Below are positions 1 to 7,267 of a stretch of DNA of 11,016 nucleotides, piece after piece (the stretch's first letter is position 1; the number at the start of each line of letters is the position of its first letter). Below the pieces are notes generated by a model. The model worked only from the letters and a program-made list of their open reading frames with translations. It was not told the DNA's origin and searched no databases. The DNA is taken from positions 1-11,016 of the forward strand of contig CABSCP010000068.1 of the NCBI GenBank assembly GCA_902476265.1. Direction: 5' to 3'. Source of the DNA: an uncultured Lachnospiraceae bacterium (lineage in GTDB: Bacteria > Bacillota > Clostridia > Lachnospirales > Lachnospiraceae). A program made the position numbers and the translations under genes.

Positions 1-225
1 CTCTATAATTCCCCCGGTCCACCCACGTTTCAGGGTTCCTCCAGTCATTCCACTTCCGGCCGGATATTGCCCAACCGGCGTTCTATTAGTGGCCAACGCT
101 AAAAGCCGCGCGGCTAGTTCCTTCGTGCACATCACACAGAATTCATCCGCATTCTTCTCCGCTTTTTCCATCTGCTTCTGCAGCTGTTGCAGCTGCCTGA
201 AATCGCATTTGCCCCATTTTGCCAT
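1..225 (-). CDS. HK97 gp10-like tail-completion protein (N-terminal part)
   Basis: This gene begins with ATG at 225 and runs off the left edge, leaving 75 codons. Its ATG shares one base with the stop of the preceding head-closure gene (TAATG), which indicates translational coupling. The N-terminus (MAKWGKCDFRQLQQLQKQME) is a charged helix. It is followed by the stretch ELAARLL and then RTPVGQYPAGSG and GGTLKRGWT, the R-T-P-V-G and G-x-L-R/K-x-x-W pattern typical of the HK97-gp10 family. Members of that family sit at the head-tail interface and help complete the tail. The location, directly after connector and head-closure genes, fits that role. The C-terminal half is not visible, so full length cannot be judged. 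Confidence 0.78.
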   Translation of the reverse strand, partial: MAKWGKCDFRQLQQLQKQMEKAEKNADEFCVMCTKELAARLLALATNRTPVGQYPAGSGMTGGTLKRGWTGGIIE

Positions 226-611
226 TACGCATACCCTTTCCACAATTTCAGCATGATTTCCTGATGGGAGGAATACACCGCCGCTTTTCCGCTCTGGGCA
301 AAGCTTTCCGTCCGGCCCTGCTGAGTGACCTCAATCCGACTTCCTGGCGGGACCACCGGTTCCGGCGCCAGAAAAAGTTTAATGGTCTGTGACACCGTTG
401 TTACCGTTTCTCCTCCCGCTGCCGGCGCGGCACCGGAGAAGGAAAGATGGCATGGGATTTCTGCCCGCACCATAGCCTCTTCCCGGCGCGTTACCTTCGT
501 CTTCTGATCTTTTACAGGCTGCATCCCGTAAATATTGCATACGCCATCATAAGTCTGCTCTATAATCTCCCTATGCAGTTTGCGGGCCTGTTTGATCGCA
601 TCCGCTATCAT
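225..611 (-). CDS. Head-closure / minor capsid protein
   Basis: This 128-aa protein starts at ATG 611, one base after the stop of the connector gene, with only a weak purine-rich site (GGGGTGG) upstream. An N-terminal helix (about residues 1-20) is followed by a beta-rich body with short strands: VRAEIPCHLSF, TVTTVSQTIKLFLAP and SRIEVTQ. No catalytic motif is visible. Size, beta content and position between the gp6-like connector and the gp10-like protein match the head-closure (stopper) or 'minor capsid protein' genes of Firmicutes siphophages, which extend the connector so that the tail can dock. The assignment rests mainly on synteny and fold character. Confidence 0.65.
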   Translation of the reverse strand: MIADAIKQARKLHREIIEQTYDGVCNIYGMQPVKDQKTKVTRREEAMVRAEIPCHLSFSGAAPAAGGETVTTVSQTIKLFLAPEPVVPPGSRIEVTQQGRTESFAQSGKAAVYSSHQEIMLKLWKGYA

Positions 612-612
612 A

Positions 613-951
613 CTACCACCCCGGCTTCCTGTAACGGTTCAGCTGCGCCTTATAGTCCTTTAGAACGCCTCCCTGTAACGCATTGGCAGCGTTGATAAAA
701 CTGGTGGATGTATCCCCTTCCGAAATAGAGGATACCGCGGTCGGCGCGCTGCCTTCTCCCGGCTGTTCGTACCGATACAGATCTATCGCCATCCGGTATG
801 CTGTGTTTACAAGCCCCTGTGGCATGTCTTTCAAGTTGCAGTAATTCAGGATCGTTTCCCGCACATCATCCAGCACGAACTGCAGGGGGATATCCCGGGA
901 AGTGTCCCCCATAGCAATCCCCAGCAGACTTTTCAACTTCCCGATTTCCAT
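613..951 (-). CDS. gp6-like head-tail connector
   Basis: The reading frame stays open to 1041, inside the capsid gene. The real start is almost certainly ATG 951 (MEIGKLKSLL), because AAGGAGG lies 5 bases upstream and the capsid gene stops at 962. The 112-aa product is mostly helical. It has the layout of gp6-like connector or DNA-packaging proteins: short N-terminal helices (KLKSLLGIAM), a central helix (DVRETILNYCNL), then NTAYRMAIDLYRYEQ and a small C-terminal helical segment ending in LKDYKAQLNRYRKPGW. Such proteins form a ring beneath the portal after DNA filling. It follows the capsid gene by 10 bases and precedes the head-closure gene, the standard order. Confidence 0.75.
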   Translation of the reverse strand: MEIGKLKSLLGIAMGDTSRDIPLQFVLDDVRETILNYCNLKDMPQGLVNTAYRMAIDLYRYEQPGEGSAPTAVSSISEGDTSTSFINAANALQGGVLKDYKAQLNRYRKPGW

Positions 952-961
952 TCCGTCCTCC

Positions 962-1978
962 TTAACCGATCTTGTGTTTAACCGCCACGATACGCAGCTG
1001 TTTGGGCTCATATACCGGCTTCCAGTTTGCTGCCATTGCAAGTTCCGTTCTCAACGGTGTCTCCACATGCTCTCTGACCGCGCCTGTGTAGGCAATCCCG
1101 CGGGGATGCAGAATGAAGGCTTTGCGGTTAATCAGATAATCGATACCGCCGCCGGTCTGCTTATCCCTGTCAACTTCTGTGGCCACATGCCCTACAGGGC
1201 TGCCATTACCGTATGCCACTGCCCCGTTTCCAAACAGATAAGTAGTATATAAGCCGCCGGAATCTACCGGGCACCCATCGTCCACCGTTACTCTGCGGCC
1301 CTGGTAAACATCAAATTCCACATCCGTAGAATCTCTTTCTGTCTCAATCAGGTTCAGTTTCTTCAGGTAAGATTTTGTCGCGGAGTGCATCACCACGCCG
1401 GAGAGCTGACTCTGTGCATCACCAAGCAGCTGGCAGGCATCGATAAAGGCCGATGCGCTGATCTTTTTTGCCGCTTCTGAACTCTGCTTCGACAGATCCA
1501 GGATGTGATCCGCCATTCTCGTTTCCGCCGCTACCGCGCTGTCCCCGGATCCGGAGGCAGGCACCGTGCCAAATACACCCGAAAGGATCGCGATCAGCTC
1601 TTTCTGCATGTCTCTTGCCCAGTAGCCCGCTACCAGATCGCCGATGGCCTTCATGGGATCGGCGCCGGCCAGCGCCGCGGAGAGGTTCGTTGCCGCCCAC
1701 ATATTCTGCCGAAGGATGGTTGTGGATACATCCTTGTTGGAACCGATCTTTTTGGGCGTCATCTTCACGTCTTCCAGCGTTGCCTCGGATTCCCCCTGCA
1801 GATCCTCAAAGAAGGGCATATTGTGGGTTCGTGCTGCCTCGCTGGCAAGCGAATCAAACTCCGGGCTGTTCACTACGATTCCGCACTGATAGAATGCGGA
1901 TAATTCCATTGTTCTGTTGATCACGTACCGATTGAATAATTCAGGTACAATGACATCTGAAATTTTTGTAATTGGCAT
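962..1978 (-). CDS. Major capsid (coat) protein
   Basis: This 338-aa protein starts at ATG 1978, with a purine site (GAGAGGA) about 9 bases upstream. It forms the icosahedral shell assembled on the scaffold encoded just before it. Recognisable parts include the N-terminal arm (ITKISDVIVPELFNRYVINR), a glycine/serine linker (PASGSGDSAV, about residues 140-149), a helix ISASAFIDACQLLGDAQ, and the late FILHPRGIAYT segment common in coat proteins of clostridial and Listeria-type phages. The fold is expected to be HK97-like; this is family knowledge, not visible directly. There is no N-terminal prohead protease gene or delta domain, so assembly probably depends on the separate GP20 scaffold. Confidence 0.87.
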   Translation of the reverse strand: MPITKISDVIVPELFNRYVINRTMELSAFYQCGIVVNSPEFDSLASEAARTHNMPFFEDLQGESEATLEDVKMTPKKIGSNKDVSTTILRQNMWAATNLSAALAGADPMKAIGDLVAGYWARDMQKELIAILSGVFGTVPASGSGDSAVAAETRMADHILDLSKQSSEAAKKISASAFIDACQLLGDAQSQLSGVVMHSATKSYLKKLNLIETERDSTDVEFDVYQGRRVTVDDGCPVDSGGLYTTYLFGNGAVAYGNGSPVGHVATEVDRDKQTGGGIDYLINRKAFILHPRGIAYTGAVREHVETPLRTELAMAANWKPVYEPKQLRIVAVKHKIG

Positions 1979-1998
1979 AAAATTTTATCCTCTCTTTC

Positions 1999-2601
1999 TT
2001 AAATTGTCACTCCCGCAGCTGCCGCCAGCTGTCTGGCCTGCTCCGGGCTTTCCCGCAGAAGCTTTCCCTGCTCTGTCAGGTTGAACGTGTCTTTTGCAAA
2101 CGGATTGGATGCCGGAGGGGTTCCGCCGCCTGCAGGCTTATATTCCGCTCCGGGCGCTGCCTTAAACAGATGCGGGGATGCCTCTTTTAACGGTTTAATG
2201 ATCTCATCAACGCCGATAGGCTTTCCCTCTTTGTCAAAGGAAAACTTCTCCAGACCTCCCTGTTTGTAAATCAGGTAATCTGCATCCAGCACACCGGCGG
2301 CAGACAGTTTCTCCTTCAGGGCATATTCCTTCTTTGTGTTTTCTGCTGCAGTCTTGAGGGCCTTGATTTCCGTCTCGTAGTCTCCGATCTTCTTCTGCAG
2401 ATCGGCATTATCACCGTTTTCCTTTTTCAGTTCGGCAATGGTATCATTGGCCGTCTTTAACTCTGTCACCTTATCGTTGAAATCTTTCTTCGGCACAGCA
2501 TGTTTGGGAAACTCTGCCGTCACAGCCTTCATGACCGCTTCTACATCCACCTTTCCGTCTGTTACAGTTGCTTTTTCCAAAATCTCTTTTAACCAGTCCA
2601 T
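1999..2601 (-). CDS. Scaffold protein, phage GP20 minor structural family
   Basis: The frame is open from ATG 2613, but GGAGG lies inside that extension and sits 5 bases from ATG 2601. The supported product is therefore 200 aa starting MDWLKEILEK. Residues about 39-98 form a heptad-rich, charged coiled coil (KVTELKTANDTIAELKK...). After it come a predicted globular part with LDADYLIYKQGG (about 105-116), a Pro/Gly-rich linker (AAPGAEYKPAGGGTPPAS, about 148-165) and a C-terminal helix ending LAAAAGVTI. This is the layout of GP20-type scaffolding proteins, which line the inside of the procapsid and leave before packaging. It sits immediately before the capsid gene. A terminator lies about 100 bases upstream, so its expression relative to the MuF cassette may be set separately. 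Confidence 0.85.
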   Translation of the reverse strand: MDWLKEILEKATVTDGKVDVEAVMKAVTAEFPKHAVPKKDFNDKVTELKTANDTIAELKKENGDNADLQKKIGDYETEIKALKTAAENTKKEYALKEKLSAAGVLDADYLIYKQGGLEKFSFDKEGKPIGVDEIIKPLKEASPHLFKAAPGAEYKPAGGGTPPASNPFAKDTFNLTEQGKLLRESPEQARQLAAAAGVTI

Positions 2602-2706
2602 CATAACCTCCATAGATTTTTATTCCCGCTCTCCGGGTGTTGGGTTCGGCCGGTTATACTCCCGGCAGAGTAGTTTCCGTTCTTTAACGCCTGCGGAAAA
2701 AGGCAT

Positions 2707-2740
2707 AAAAATACCACCGGCCATTATTTGACTGGTGGTA
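2707..2740 (-). terminator. Intrinsic terminator after the MuF-JAB / 80-aa gene pair
   Basis: Read on the minus strand, TACCACCAG at 2740-2732 pairs with CCGGTGGTA at 2720-2712. Seven pairs are perfect, then come one mismatch and one further pair, around an 11-base loop. Five U residues (2711-2707) follow directly. The hairpin starts two bases after the stop of the 80-aa gene. It lies inside the head operon, between the MuF cassette and the scaffold gene. Full termination would cut off the capsid genes, so partial read-through, antitermination or a separate scaffold promoter must exist. Confidence 0.72.
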
Positions 2741-2742
2741 CT

Positions 2743-2985
2743 TTACTCATCTGCTGTTCTAAATCCGTATTTTACCTGTATAGCACGAAACCGTTTTTTA
2801 TACTCATTTATGTGCTTCGAAAACAACCATTGGTTAGTATCCAATCCTGAATCTTTCCATTGCCCTTTGGCTCTCGCTTCTTTCTCAATCAGGATGCGCT
2901 GTTCTCTATCCCACTCCCTCAACGATTGGCTCTCTTTCTCCAATTCCTCTTTCTGGGCTTCTGTCAATGCTTCCCACACATTCAT
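2743..2985 (-). CDS. Small charged helical protein; candidate partner or immunity protein of the MuF C-terminal domain
   Basis: This 80-aa protein has a near-ideal ribosome site (TAGGAGG, 8 bases before ATG 2985). The start overlaps the stop of the MuF gene as ATGA, so the two are translationally coupled. The protein is soluble and highly charged. Residues 8-43 look like one long E/K/R-rich helix, followed by a second part with NQWLFSKHINEYKKRFRAIQVKYGFR. There is no signal peptide or membrane segment. I do not recognise a named family with certainty. Base composition is AT-rich like the C-terminal domain of the MuF gene and unlike the GC-rich core of that gene. With the terminator directly after it, this suggests the domain and this gene travel together. 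An immunity role is inference from MuF polymorphic-toxin organisation; it could instead be an ordinary structural accessory protein. Confidence 0.8.
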   Translation of the reverse strand: MNVWEALTEAQKEELEKESQSLREWDREQRILIEKEARAKGQWKDSGLDTNQWLFSKHINEYKKRFRAIQVKYGFRTADE

Positions 2986-4541
2986 CTCCGATACCTCCTA
3001 TAGCCAAAACCATTTTCCTGAGCAATACCGATTAAAGTTTCATGTCGTGCATAATCCCCATCTGTATCCATCAATTCTGCCAGTGACAAATGTTCGTCTA
3101 TATCTTCTGCATTTCTATTTAGTTCATATATAAAATATTCATCAATGCCTCGTAAAATCTTTAAATTATTCTCCACAAAAAGCTGTATATCCGCATCACT
3201 AAATGAATATTCATTAACCGAACCAGGCGGATGATTATGCGTTATACATGCACCTTCAAGCTTTCCCTGTAAATCAATGTCCGGATATACCCCGTTTAAA
3301 TCCCCGAAGCACTGCCAAACCGTTCCATCCGACAAAACTACTACAGCGTTTTCAATCGGCATATCTACGATCTGCTTCTCCACCTCCTGTAATACTGATT
3401 TTACCACATTAGTATCAGAGTAATCAACTTTTCCAAGTTCTACTGGAGGTTCATGCTGCGGCATTATACCTTGCTTTTTATCTCCTGCCGCCAGCCCCTT
3501 GATGAGATTCTGTTCCTTCCAGTCCTCATATTTCAGACTGCCGTCCACATACACGGTCTTCCCCGTTTCCGGGTCTCTGGCCGCCCTTTCCGGACTGATC
3601 CCGAACTCCTCCCAGTCATCATAATACGGTGTTGTGCAGCACCGGCAGCGTGGATGGATTGGCGGCACAGTCACCCCGACTTCATATTCGGACATCTTGA
3701 AAACCTTATGGTCCATCCCCTGACAAATCTCACAGGTGGCCCCATCCAATGTGGCATCAAACTGATACTGTTCCACCCCCAATTCTCTATAACATTCCTC
3801 CTGGGCTGCTGATGCGATGGCTGCTGACTCTGTCATGATCAGATTGCCGGCCTGTGCCTTGCTGACATCCATCTTCTTTGCCAGCCGGCTGATGGCTGCT
3901 CTGGGCGACTCCCCGCGTATAATGCACTGGGCAAGTTCCGTATGGAGGTTACTGATCAGCTTCTCCTTGTTCGTCCAAATCCTGTCTGAAAAATTTTTCC
4001 CATCCTGCGCCCAGGGATGCTTCATAAGCGCATCGATCCGGCGCTCATCCAGCCTCGCCAGATTAAATCCGGTACCACTCCCCTTTGAAAATTCATAGGC
4101 CGTCCGGTAAAACTGTTCGGCATAACCTTTCTGCAGGAAGTCTGTGACACCTCCTTCTAACTCTGTGGAAAGCAATTCCGCATGCTGCCGGATCTGCAGC
4201 TTCATGGCCTCCAAATAGGAAATATGATATCGGGCAGAGGCATTTTCCAGTTCCTTCATCCAGCGCTGGTCAATGGCATTTTCATGGCCGGCTTTTATGT
4301 ACTGATCTACTTCCCATTTGAATTCCTTCAGTTCCGATGATTTCAGAAACCGCTTTGCGGAAGCGTAACTGATGTCATTATTTTCGACCAGCCGCCGGTA
4401 CCAGTGTTCAATGTCCATCTGCAAACTGTTGGAAGCCTGCCGGAACTGTTCCTGGACATCTTTGTAATAGTCCATGCTCCGCTGATAATTCTCATCCTCC
4501 AGGGCTTGCATTCTTCCGGCCCAGTACTCCTTACTCTTCAT
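2982..4541 (-). CDS. MuF / SPP1 gp7-type minor head protein fused to a JAB/JAMM-like C-terminal domain
   Basis: This 519-aa protein overlaps the portal stop by 11 bases. Residues 1-350 are the head-morphogenesis (MuF) protein. An N-terminal helical region is followed by the conserved core MTESAAIASAAQEECYRELG (236-255), CEIC (270-273) and PPIHPRCRC (293-301), whose cysteines and histidine probably bind a metal. SPP1 gp7 enters the capsid, binds the portal and is about 300 aa long, so the remaining 160 residues here are additional. A linker (about 350-375) leads to a second domain with AVVVLSDGTVWQCFGD (399-414) and THNHPPGSVNEYSFSDAD (434-451). The H-x-H-P...S-x-x-D pattern, with a possible catalytic Glu at 397, resembles the JAMM zinc-protease motif, with a few more residues between HxH and S/D than in RadC. 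The second domain is much more AT-rich than the first. It may be an injected effector or peptidase; this is inference. Confidence 0.85.
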   Translation of the reverse strand: MKSKEYWAGRMQALEDENYQRSMDYYKDVQEQFRQASNSLQMDIEHWYRRLVENNDISYASAKRFLKSSELKEFKWEVDQYIKAGHENAIDQRWMKELENASARYHISYLEAMKLQIRQHAELLSTELEGGVTDFLQKGYAEQFYRTAYEFSKGSGTGFNLARLDERRIDALMKHPWAQDGKNFSDRIWTNKEKLISNLHTELAQCIIRGESPRAAISRLAKKMDVSKAQAGNLIMTESAAIASAAQEECYRELGVEQYQFDATLDGATCEICQGMDHKVFKMSEYEVGVTVPPIHPRCRCCTTPYYDDWEEFGISPERAARDPETGKTVYVDGSLKYEDWKEQNLIKGLAAGDKKQGIMPQHEPPVELGKVDYSDTNVVKSVLQEVEKQIVDMPIENAVVVLSDGTVWQCFGDLNGVYPDIDLQGKLEGACITHNHPPGSVNEYSFSDADIQLFVENNLKILRGIDEYFIYELNRNAEDIDEHLSLAELMDTDGDYARHETLIGIAQENGFGYRRYRR

Positions 4542-5964
4542 CTACATCTTCACCACCTGCCTCATCTTCCGGCTTCCCAAAAGCATCCTGATACTCACCC
4601 GCCTTTTCCAATTCTTCCTCTTCCTGCTTCTTTAACAGCTGCTTTTCTTTCTCCGGATCTTCCACCCAGGGGTGATTGCGAATGACCGTCTCATCAGATA
4701 TCACACCTTTGCTTTGCGCCGCTATATTGGCCAATTCCTGATCATTCCGCACCGATGTACGTGTCCATGTTTGCGTGATGGTATCGTCTTTAATCTGTAA
4801 ATGCAGCAGCCGGCAAATACATCTGATAAAGCGGCCAAAACTCGGCCGGAATTCGGTTTCCATCAGTCCCGCTTTCAGTTCCAGCAGGGAATATAGAAAA
4901 TTCAGCGCCACTCCGGAACTGTTTCCAAAATTCTGAGGATCCGGATCAATGCCAAGCCCCTGCTCAAAAATACACTTTCTGGTGACTGCAAGGAGTTTTT
5001 CCCTTGCCTCCACCGGCAGGTCTATAGTCAGCGTGGAAACGCCGGAACTGTCCCCGGAGCCGTCATTGTCCACCTTGATCGCCTTGTAATATTTCAGGTC
5101 ACTCAGAAATTCATTGAGATCGGCCCCTCCATAGTTGGTCAGCACAAAGATTACTTCCTGAATATCCTCCAGATCATTTACAAAGCCTGAAAACACCTTA
5201 CAGTACACATCGATCAGCGGTTTGATATTTTTCAGGTCATTCGTTCCCGTGTTGTTATTGGCAAATGCAAAGAAGGGGACTTCCCCGATGTCATGCGTGA
5301 ACGTATTGGAAAGTTCTCTGTTCCCTTCTGTATCAATTAGAGTGAAAGTCTTAAATGGCATTAGTCCCGTGTCCACTGTGCTGCCTGATCTGACCGCATA
5401 GGCCTCGCAAACCGTGTCATTCCAATACTCATAGATATCCATCTCTTCACCGTCATCCGCAATGTCATGATAACATCTCAAAACGCCCTGCAGTTCCTTT
5501 TCCAGACTTTTGTTCCAGATCGGGATCACCTGCCCGGAAGGCACAACCGCATATCTGTATTGACCACTTTTCCGGTCTTTCCAGACATGCAGCCAGCCAA
5601 CTGTCGCGTTTGATGCCTCAATGCACATATCCTTGCAGGTCTTCGGGTATTTGTCGCCTAAAAAAGCGCTCAGGGTTTTGTTTGCCTTTTTATTGCCCAG
5701 GTCAAACAGGGGCGGCGCCGTAAACATATAGGCCGCCTTTTGATTGACCAGAAGACCATGAAAGTTAAACGGGATCCGGTTATCCGCATTCCGCAGCGGC
5801 GTTTCGTTTTCACCTTCCTCTTTCTGCCTTTTCTTCCTGGGCGGTTCCAGCAGGATATCCGTCTCATTTCGATAATAGCGCGCCGCGGTATCCGCCTGCC
5901 TGATAAATTCGGCATGGCCCGACATATATTTTTTTATCAGCTTCTTTACAACTTCTATTTCCAC
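4531..5964 (-). CDS. Portal protein, SPP1 gp6 family
   Basis: This 477-aa protein starts at GTG 5964 with AGAGGTGA just upstream. It overlaps the next gene by 11 bases. It should form the dodecameric ring at one capsid vertex through which DNA is pumped. Features typical of the SPP1 gp6 portal family are the N-terminal YYRNETDIL segment, NRIPFNFHGLLVNQKAAYMF (about residues 62-81), the wing region with YAVVPSGQVIPIW (about 138-150), the EVPFFAFANN segment, the FVNDLEDIQEVIFVLTNYGG helix (about 263-282), and the stem/crown region from FGNSSGVALNFLYSLLELK onward. The C-terminus is a long acidic helix (KEKQLLKKQEEEELEK) ending in EDVDEE. Length agrees with the family. It lies between the large terminase and the MuF protein, its expected partner. 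Confidence 0.92.
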   Translation of the reverse strand: MEIEVVKKLIKKYMSGHAEFIRQADTAARYYRNETDILLEPPRKKRQKEEGENETPLRNADNRIPFNFHGLLVNQKAAYMFTAPPLFDLGNKKANKTLSAFLGDKYPKTCKDMCIEASNATVGWLHVWKDRKSGQYRYAVVPSGQVIPIWNKSLEKELQGVLRCYHDIADDGEEMDIYEYWNDTVCEAYAVRSGSTVDTGLMPFKTFTLIDTEGNRELSNTFTHDIGEVPFFAFANNNTGTNDLKNIKPLIDVYCKVFSGFVNDLEDIQEVIFVLTNYGGADLNEFLSDLKYYKAIKVDNDGSGDSSGVSTLTIDLPVEAREKLLAVTRKCIFEQGLGIDPDPQNFGNSSGVALNFLYSLLELKAGLMETEFRPSFGRFIRCICRLLHLQIKDDTITQTWTRTSVRNDQELANIAAQSKGVISDETVIRNHPWVEDPEKEKQLLKKQEEEELEKAGEYQDAFGKPEDEAGGEDVDEE

Positions 5965-5974
5965 TCTCTCACCT

Positions 5975-7267
5975 CTACTTCAACACGCTCATGCTGCCGC
6001 CTTTCAAATCGGACACTTCATAGTCATCAAGTCCGTACCAGATGGCCGACAAAGTATGCGGATCGATATTAAACTCATCCTCTATGATCTCCCCGTCTTT
6101 ATCCACCGCGAAGGTAAGTTCCTGCAATTCATCTATGATATTTTTGCAGTTGTCCGCACAGATAATCTTTCTAAAGCGCTTCACCTTTTTGGTGTACATT
6201 GCCCGCGATCCTTTGAACTTCCGGCATGGCCGCATCCGAAATCCCTGCTGCTGATAATATCGGATCGCTTTCGGCTCTGCACAGTCGGCTTTGATCAGAA
6301 TCCCTTTCCACTTTTCAAGATCGGCAGAGATCTCCGGATCTGTCTTGTCTCTGGAATAGTATTCATCATACAAGTACAGAATCTTTTCATCGTGGTCTAT
6401 CAGCATACGTACCACCGCATTGTATGAGGTCACAAAGCCGAAGTCCATGCCGTTCTTTTCAAGGGGATGCCTCACGGCCCACATGGCCTGCCGCACTCTA
6501 TCCTGACTCCATACTTCAAACTGAGGGAACACCAGCCTGCCATTGACGCCAAAGCGCCCCTTTCTGGCTACCCGGTACAGATCCGGGTCATGCACCTGGA
6601 GATCATCCAGCTGTTGCACATAATCTTCCGGCACAAAAAAATTATCATCCACAGTGCTGTGATGATAATAGGTGTTTCCCTGGATAATGATCCGCTTTTT
6701 ATACAGTTCCTCATCATCCAGGACGAAAACTTTTTCCTTTCTGTCCTGAAAGAAATATTTGTAACACCAGTTTCCCTTACTGACGGGGTTGGTGGAAAGG
6801 ATAATATGATTGCTCTGTTTTGGGTGGCGCAGTCTGCCCAGAATCTCTTTAAATCCCTCATACTTCACTTCCGAACATTCCTCAATCCAGACTATTGAAA
6901 CCCCATTTAAGGACTTTAATTTTGCCGGTTTGTCCATCCCTTTAAAAATAATCTTGCTGCCGTTTTTAAATCGGACCTGCATTGGACTGGAGGTAAATGT
7001 CATCAGCTCATCCACTTCCATCGCGGCTGCCACTTCCTGCAGCAGATCAAAGCAGGAATCCCGGAGCGTATCAAATACTTCGCGAACAACCAGCGCTTTT
7101 CGTTTTTCCTCCAGCAGCTTTTTGATCAGCTTCATTGCAATATGATAGCTTTTAGAACTTCCATATCCGCCTACAAGAAAATAAAACTTGTAGTTCCAGT
7201 CATACACAAAATTGTAAAAATGATCATTCAGCGCTACTTCCACTGTTCTTGCTTTCAACCGTCTCAC
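5975..7267 (-). CDS. terL: Terminase large subunit (packaging ATPase/nuclease)
   Basis: This 430-aa motor protein drives DNA into the prohead and cuts the concatemer. The ATPase domain shows a Walker A GGYGSSKS (33-40), a Walker B IVWIEE (125-130) with the catalytic Glu, and the coupling motif LSTNP (157-161). The RNase H-like nuclease domain shows MDFGF (274-278), ADCAEP (327-332) and DPHTLSAIWYGLDD (402-415). Asp275, Asp328 and Asp402 are the likely metal ligands. The architecture matches the PBSX/SPP1-type terminase group (Terminase_3 plus Terminase_3C). The GTG start at 7267 has AGAAGG upstream at 4-5 bases and lies inside the small-subunit gene, with a 44-base overlap; later in-frame starts (TTG 7258, GTG 7243) are possible. 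It ends 10 bases before the portal start. Confidence 0.95.
   Translation of the reverse strand: MRRLKARTVEVALNDHFYNFVYDWNYKFYFLVGGYGSSKSYHIAMKLIKKLLEEKRKALVVREVFDTLRDSCFDLLQEVAAAMEVDELMTFTSSPMQVRFKNGSKIIFKGMDKPAKLKSLNGVSIVWIEECSEVKYEGFKEILGRLRHPKQSNHIILSTNPVSKGNWCYKYFFQDRKEKVFVLDDEELYKKRIIIQGNTYYHHSTVDDNFFVPEDYVQQLDDLQVHDPDLYRVARKGRFGVNGRLVFPQFEVWSQDRVRQAMWAVRHPLEKNGMDFGFVTSYNAVVRMLIDHDEKILYLYDEYYSRDKTDPEISADLEKWKGILIKADCAEPKAIRYYQQQGFRMRPCRKFKGSRAMYTKKVKRFRKIICADNCKNIIDELQELTFAVDKDGEIIEDEFNIDPHTLSAIWYGLDDYEVSDLKGGSMSVLK

Noticed and set aside
1468..1920. Long plus-strand frames over the capsid gene (also near 325-695, 902-1252, 5740-6427, 6467-6898)
   Set aside because: They are Pro/Arg/Ser/Cys-rich shadows of capsid, connector, portal and terminase genes with no initiation signals.
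2653..2658. TATAAC as -10 of a scaffold promoter
   Set aside because: There is no -35-like hexamer at 16-18 bases and no extended -10, so it was not annotated.
2735..3133. Plus-strand 132-codon frame antisense to the 80-aa gene
   Set aside because: It has no usable ribosome site or promoter and lies opposite a well-supported coupled gene pair; the amino-acid sequence looks like a shadow.
3240..3310. HNHP motif as an HNH endonuclease
   Set aside because: The spacing and surrounding residues (THNHPPG...SFSDAD) fit the JAMM pattern; the beta-beta-alpha HNH elements and a final His/Asn are missing.
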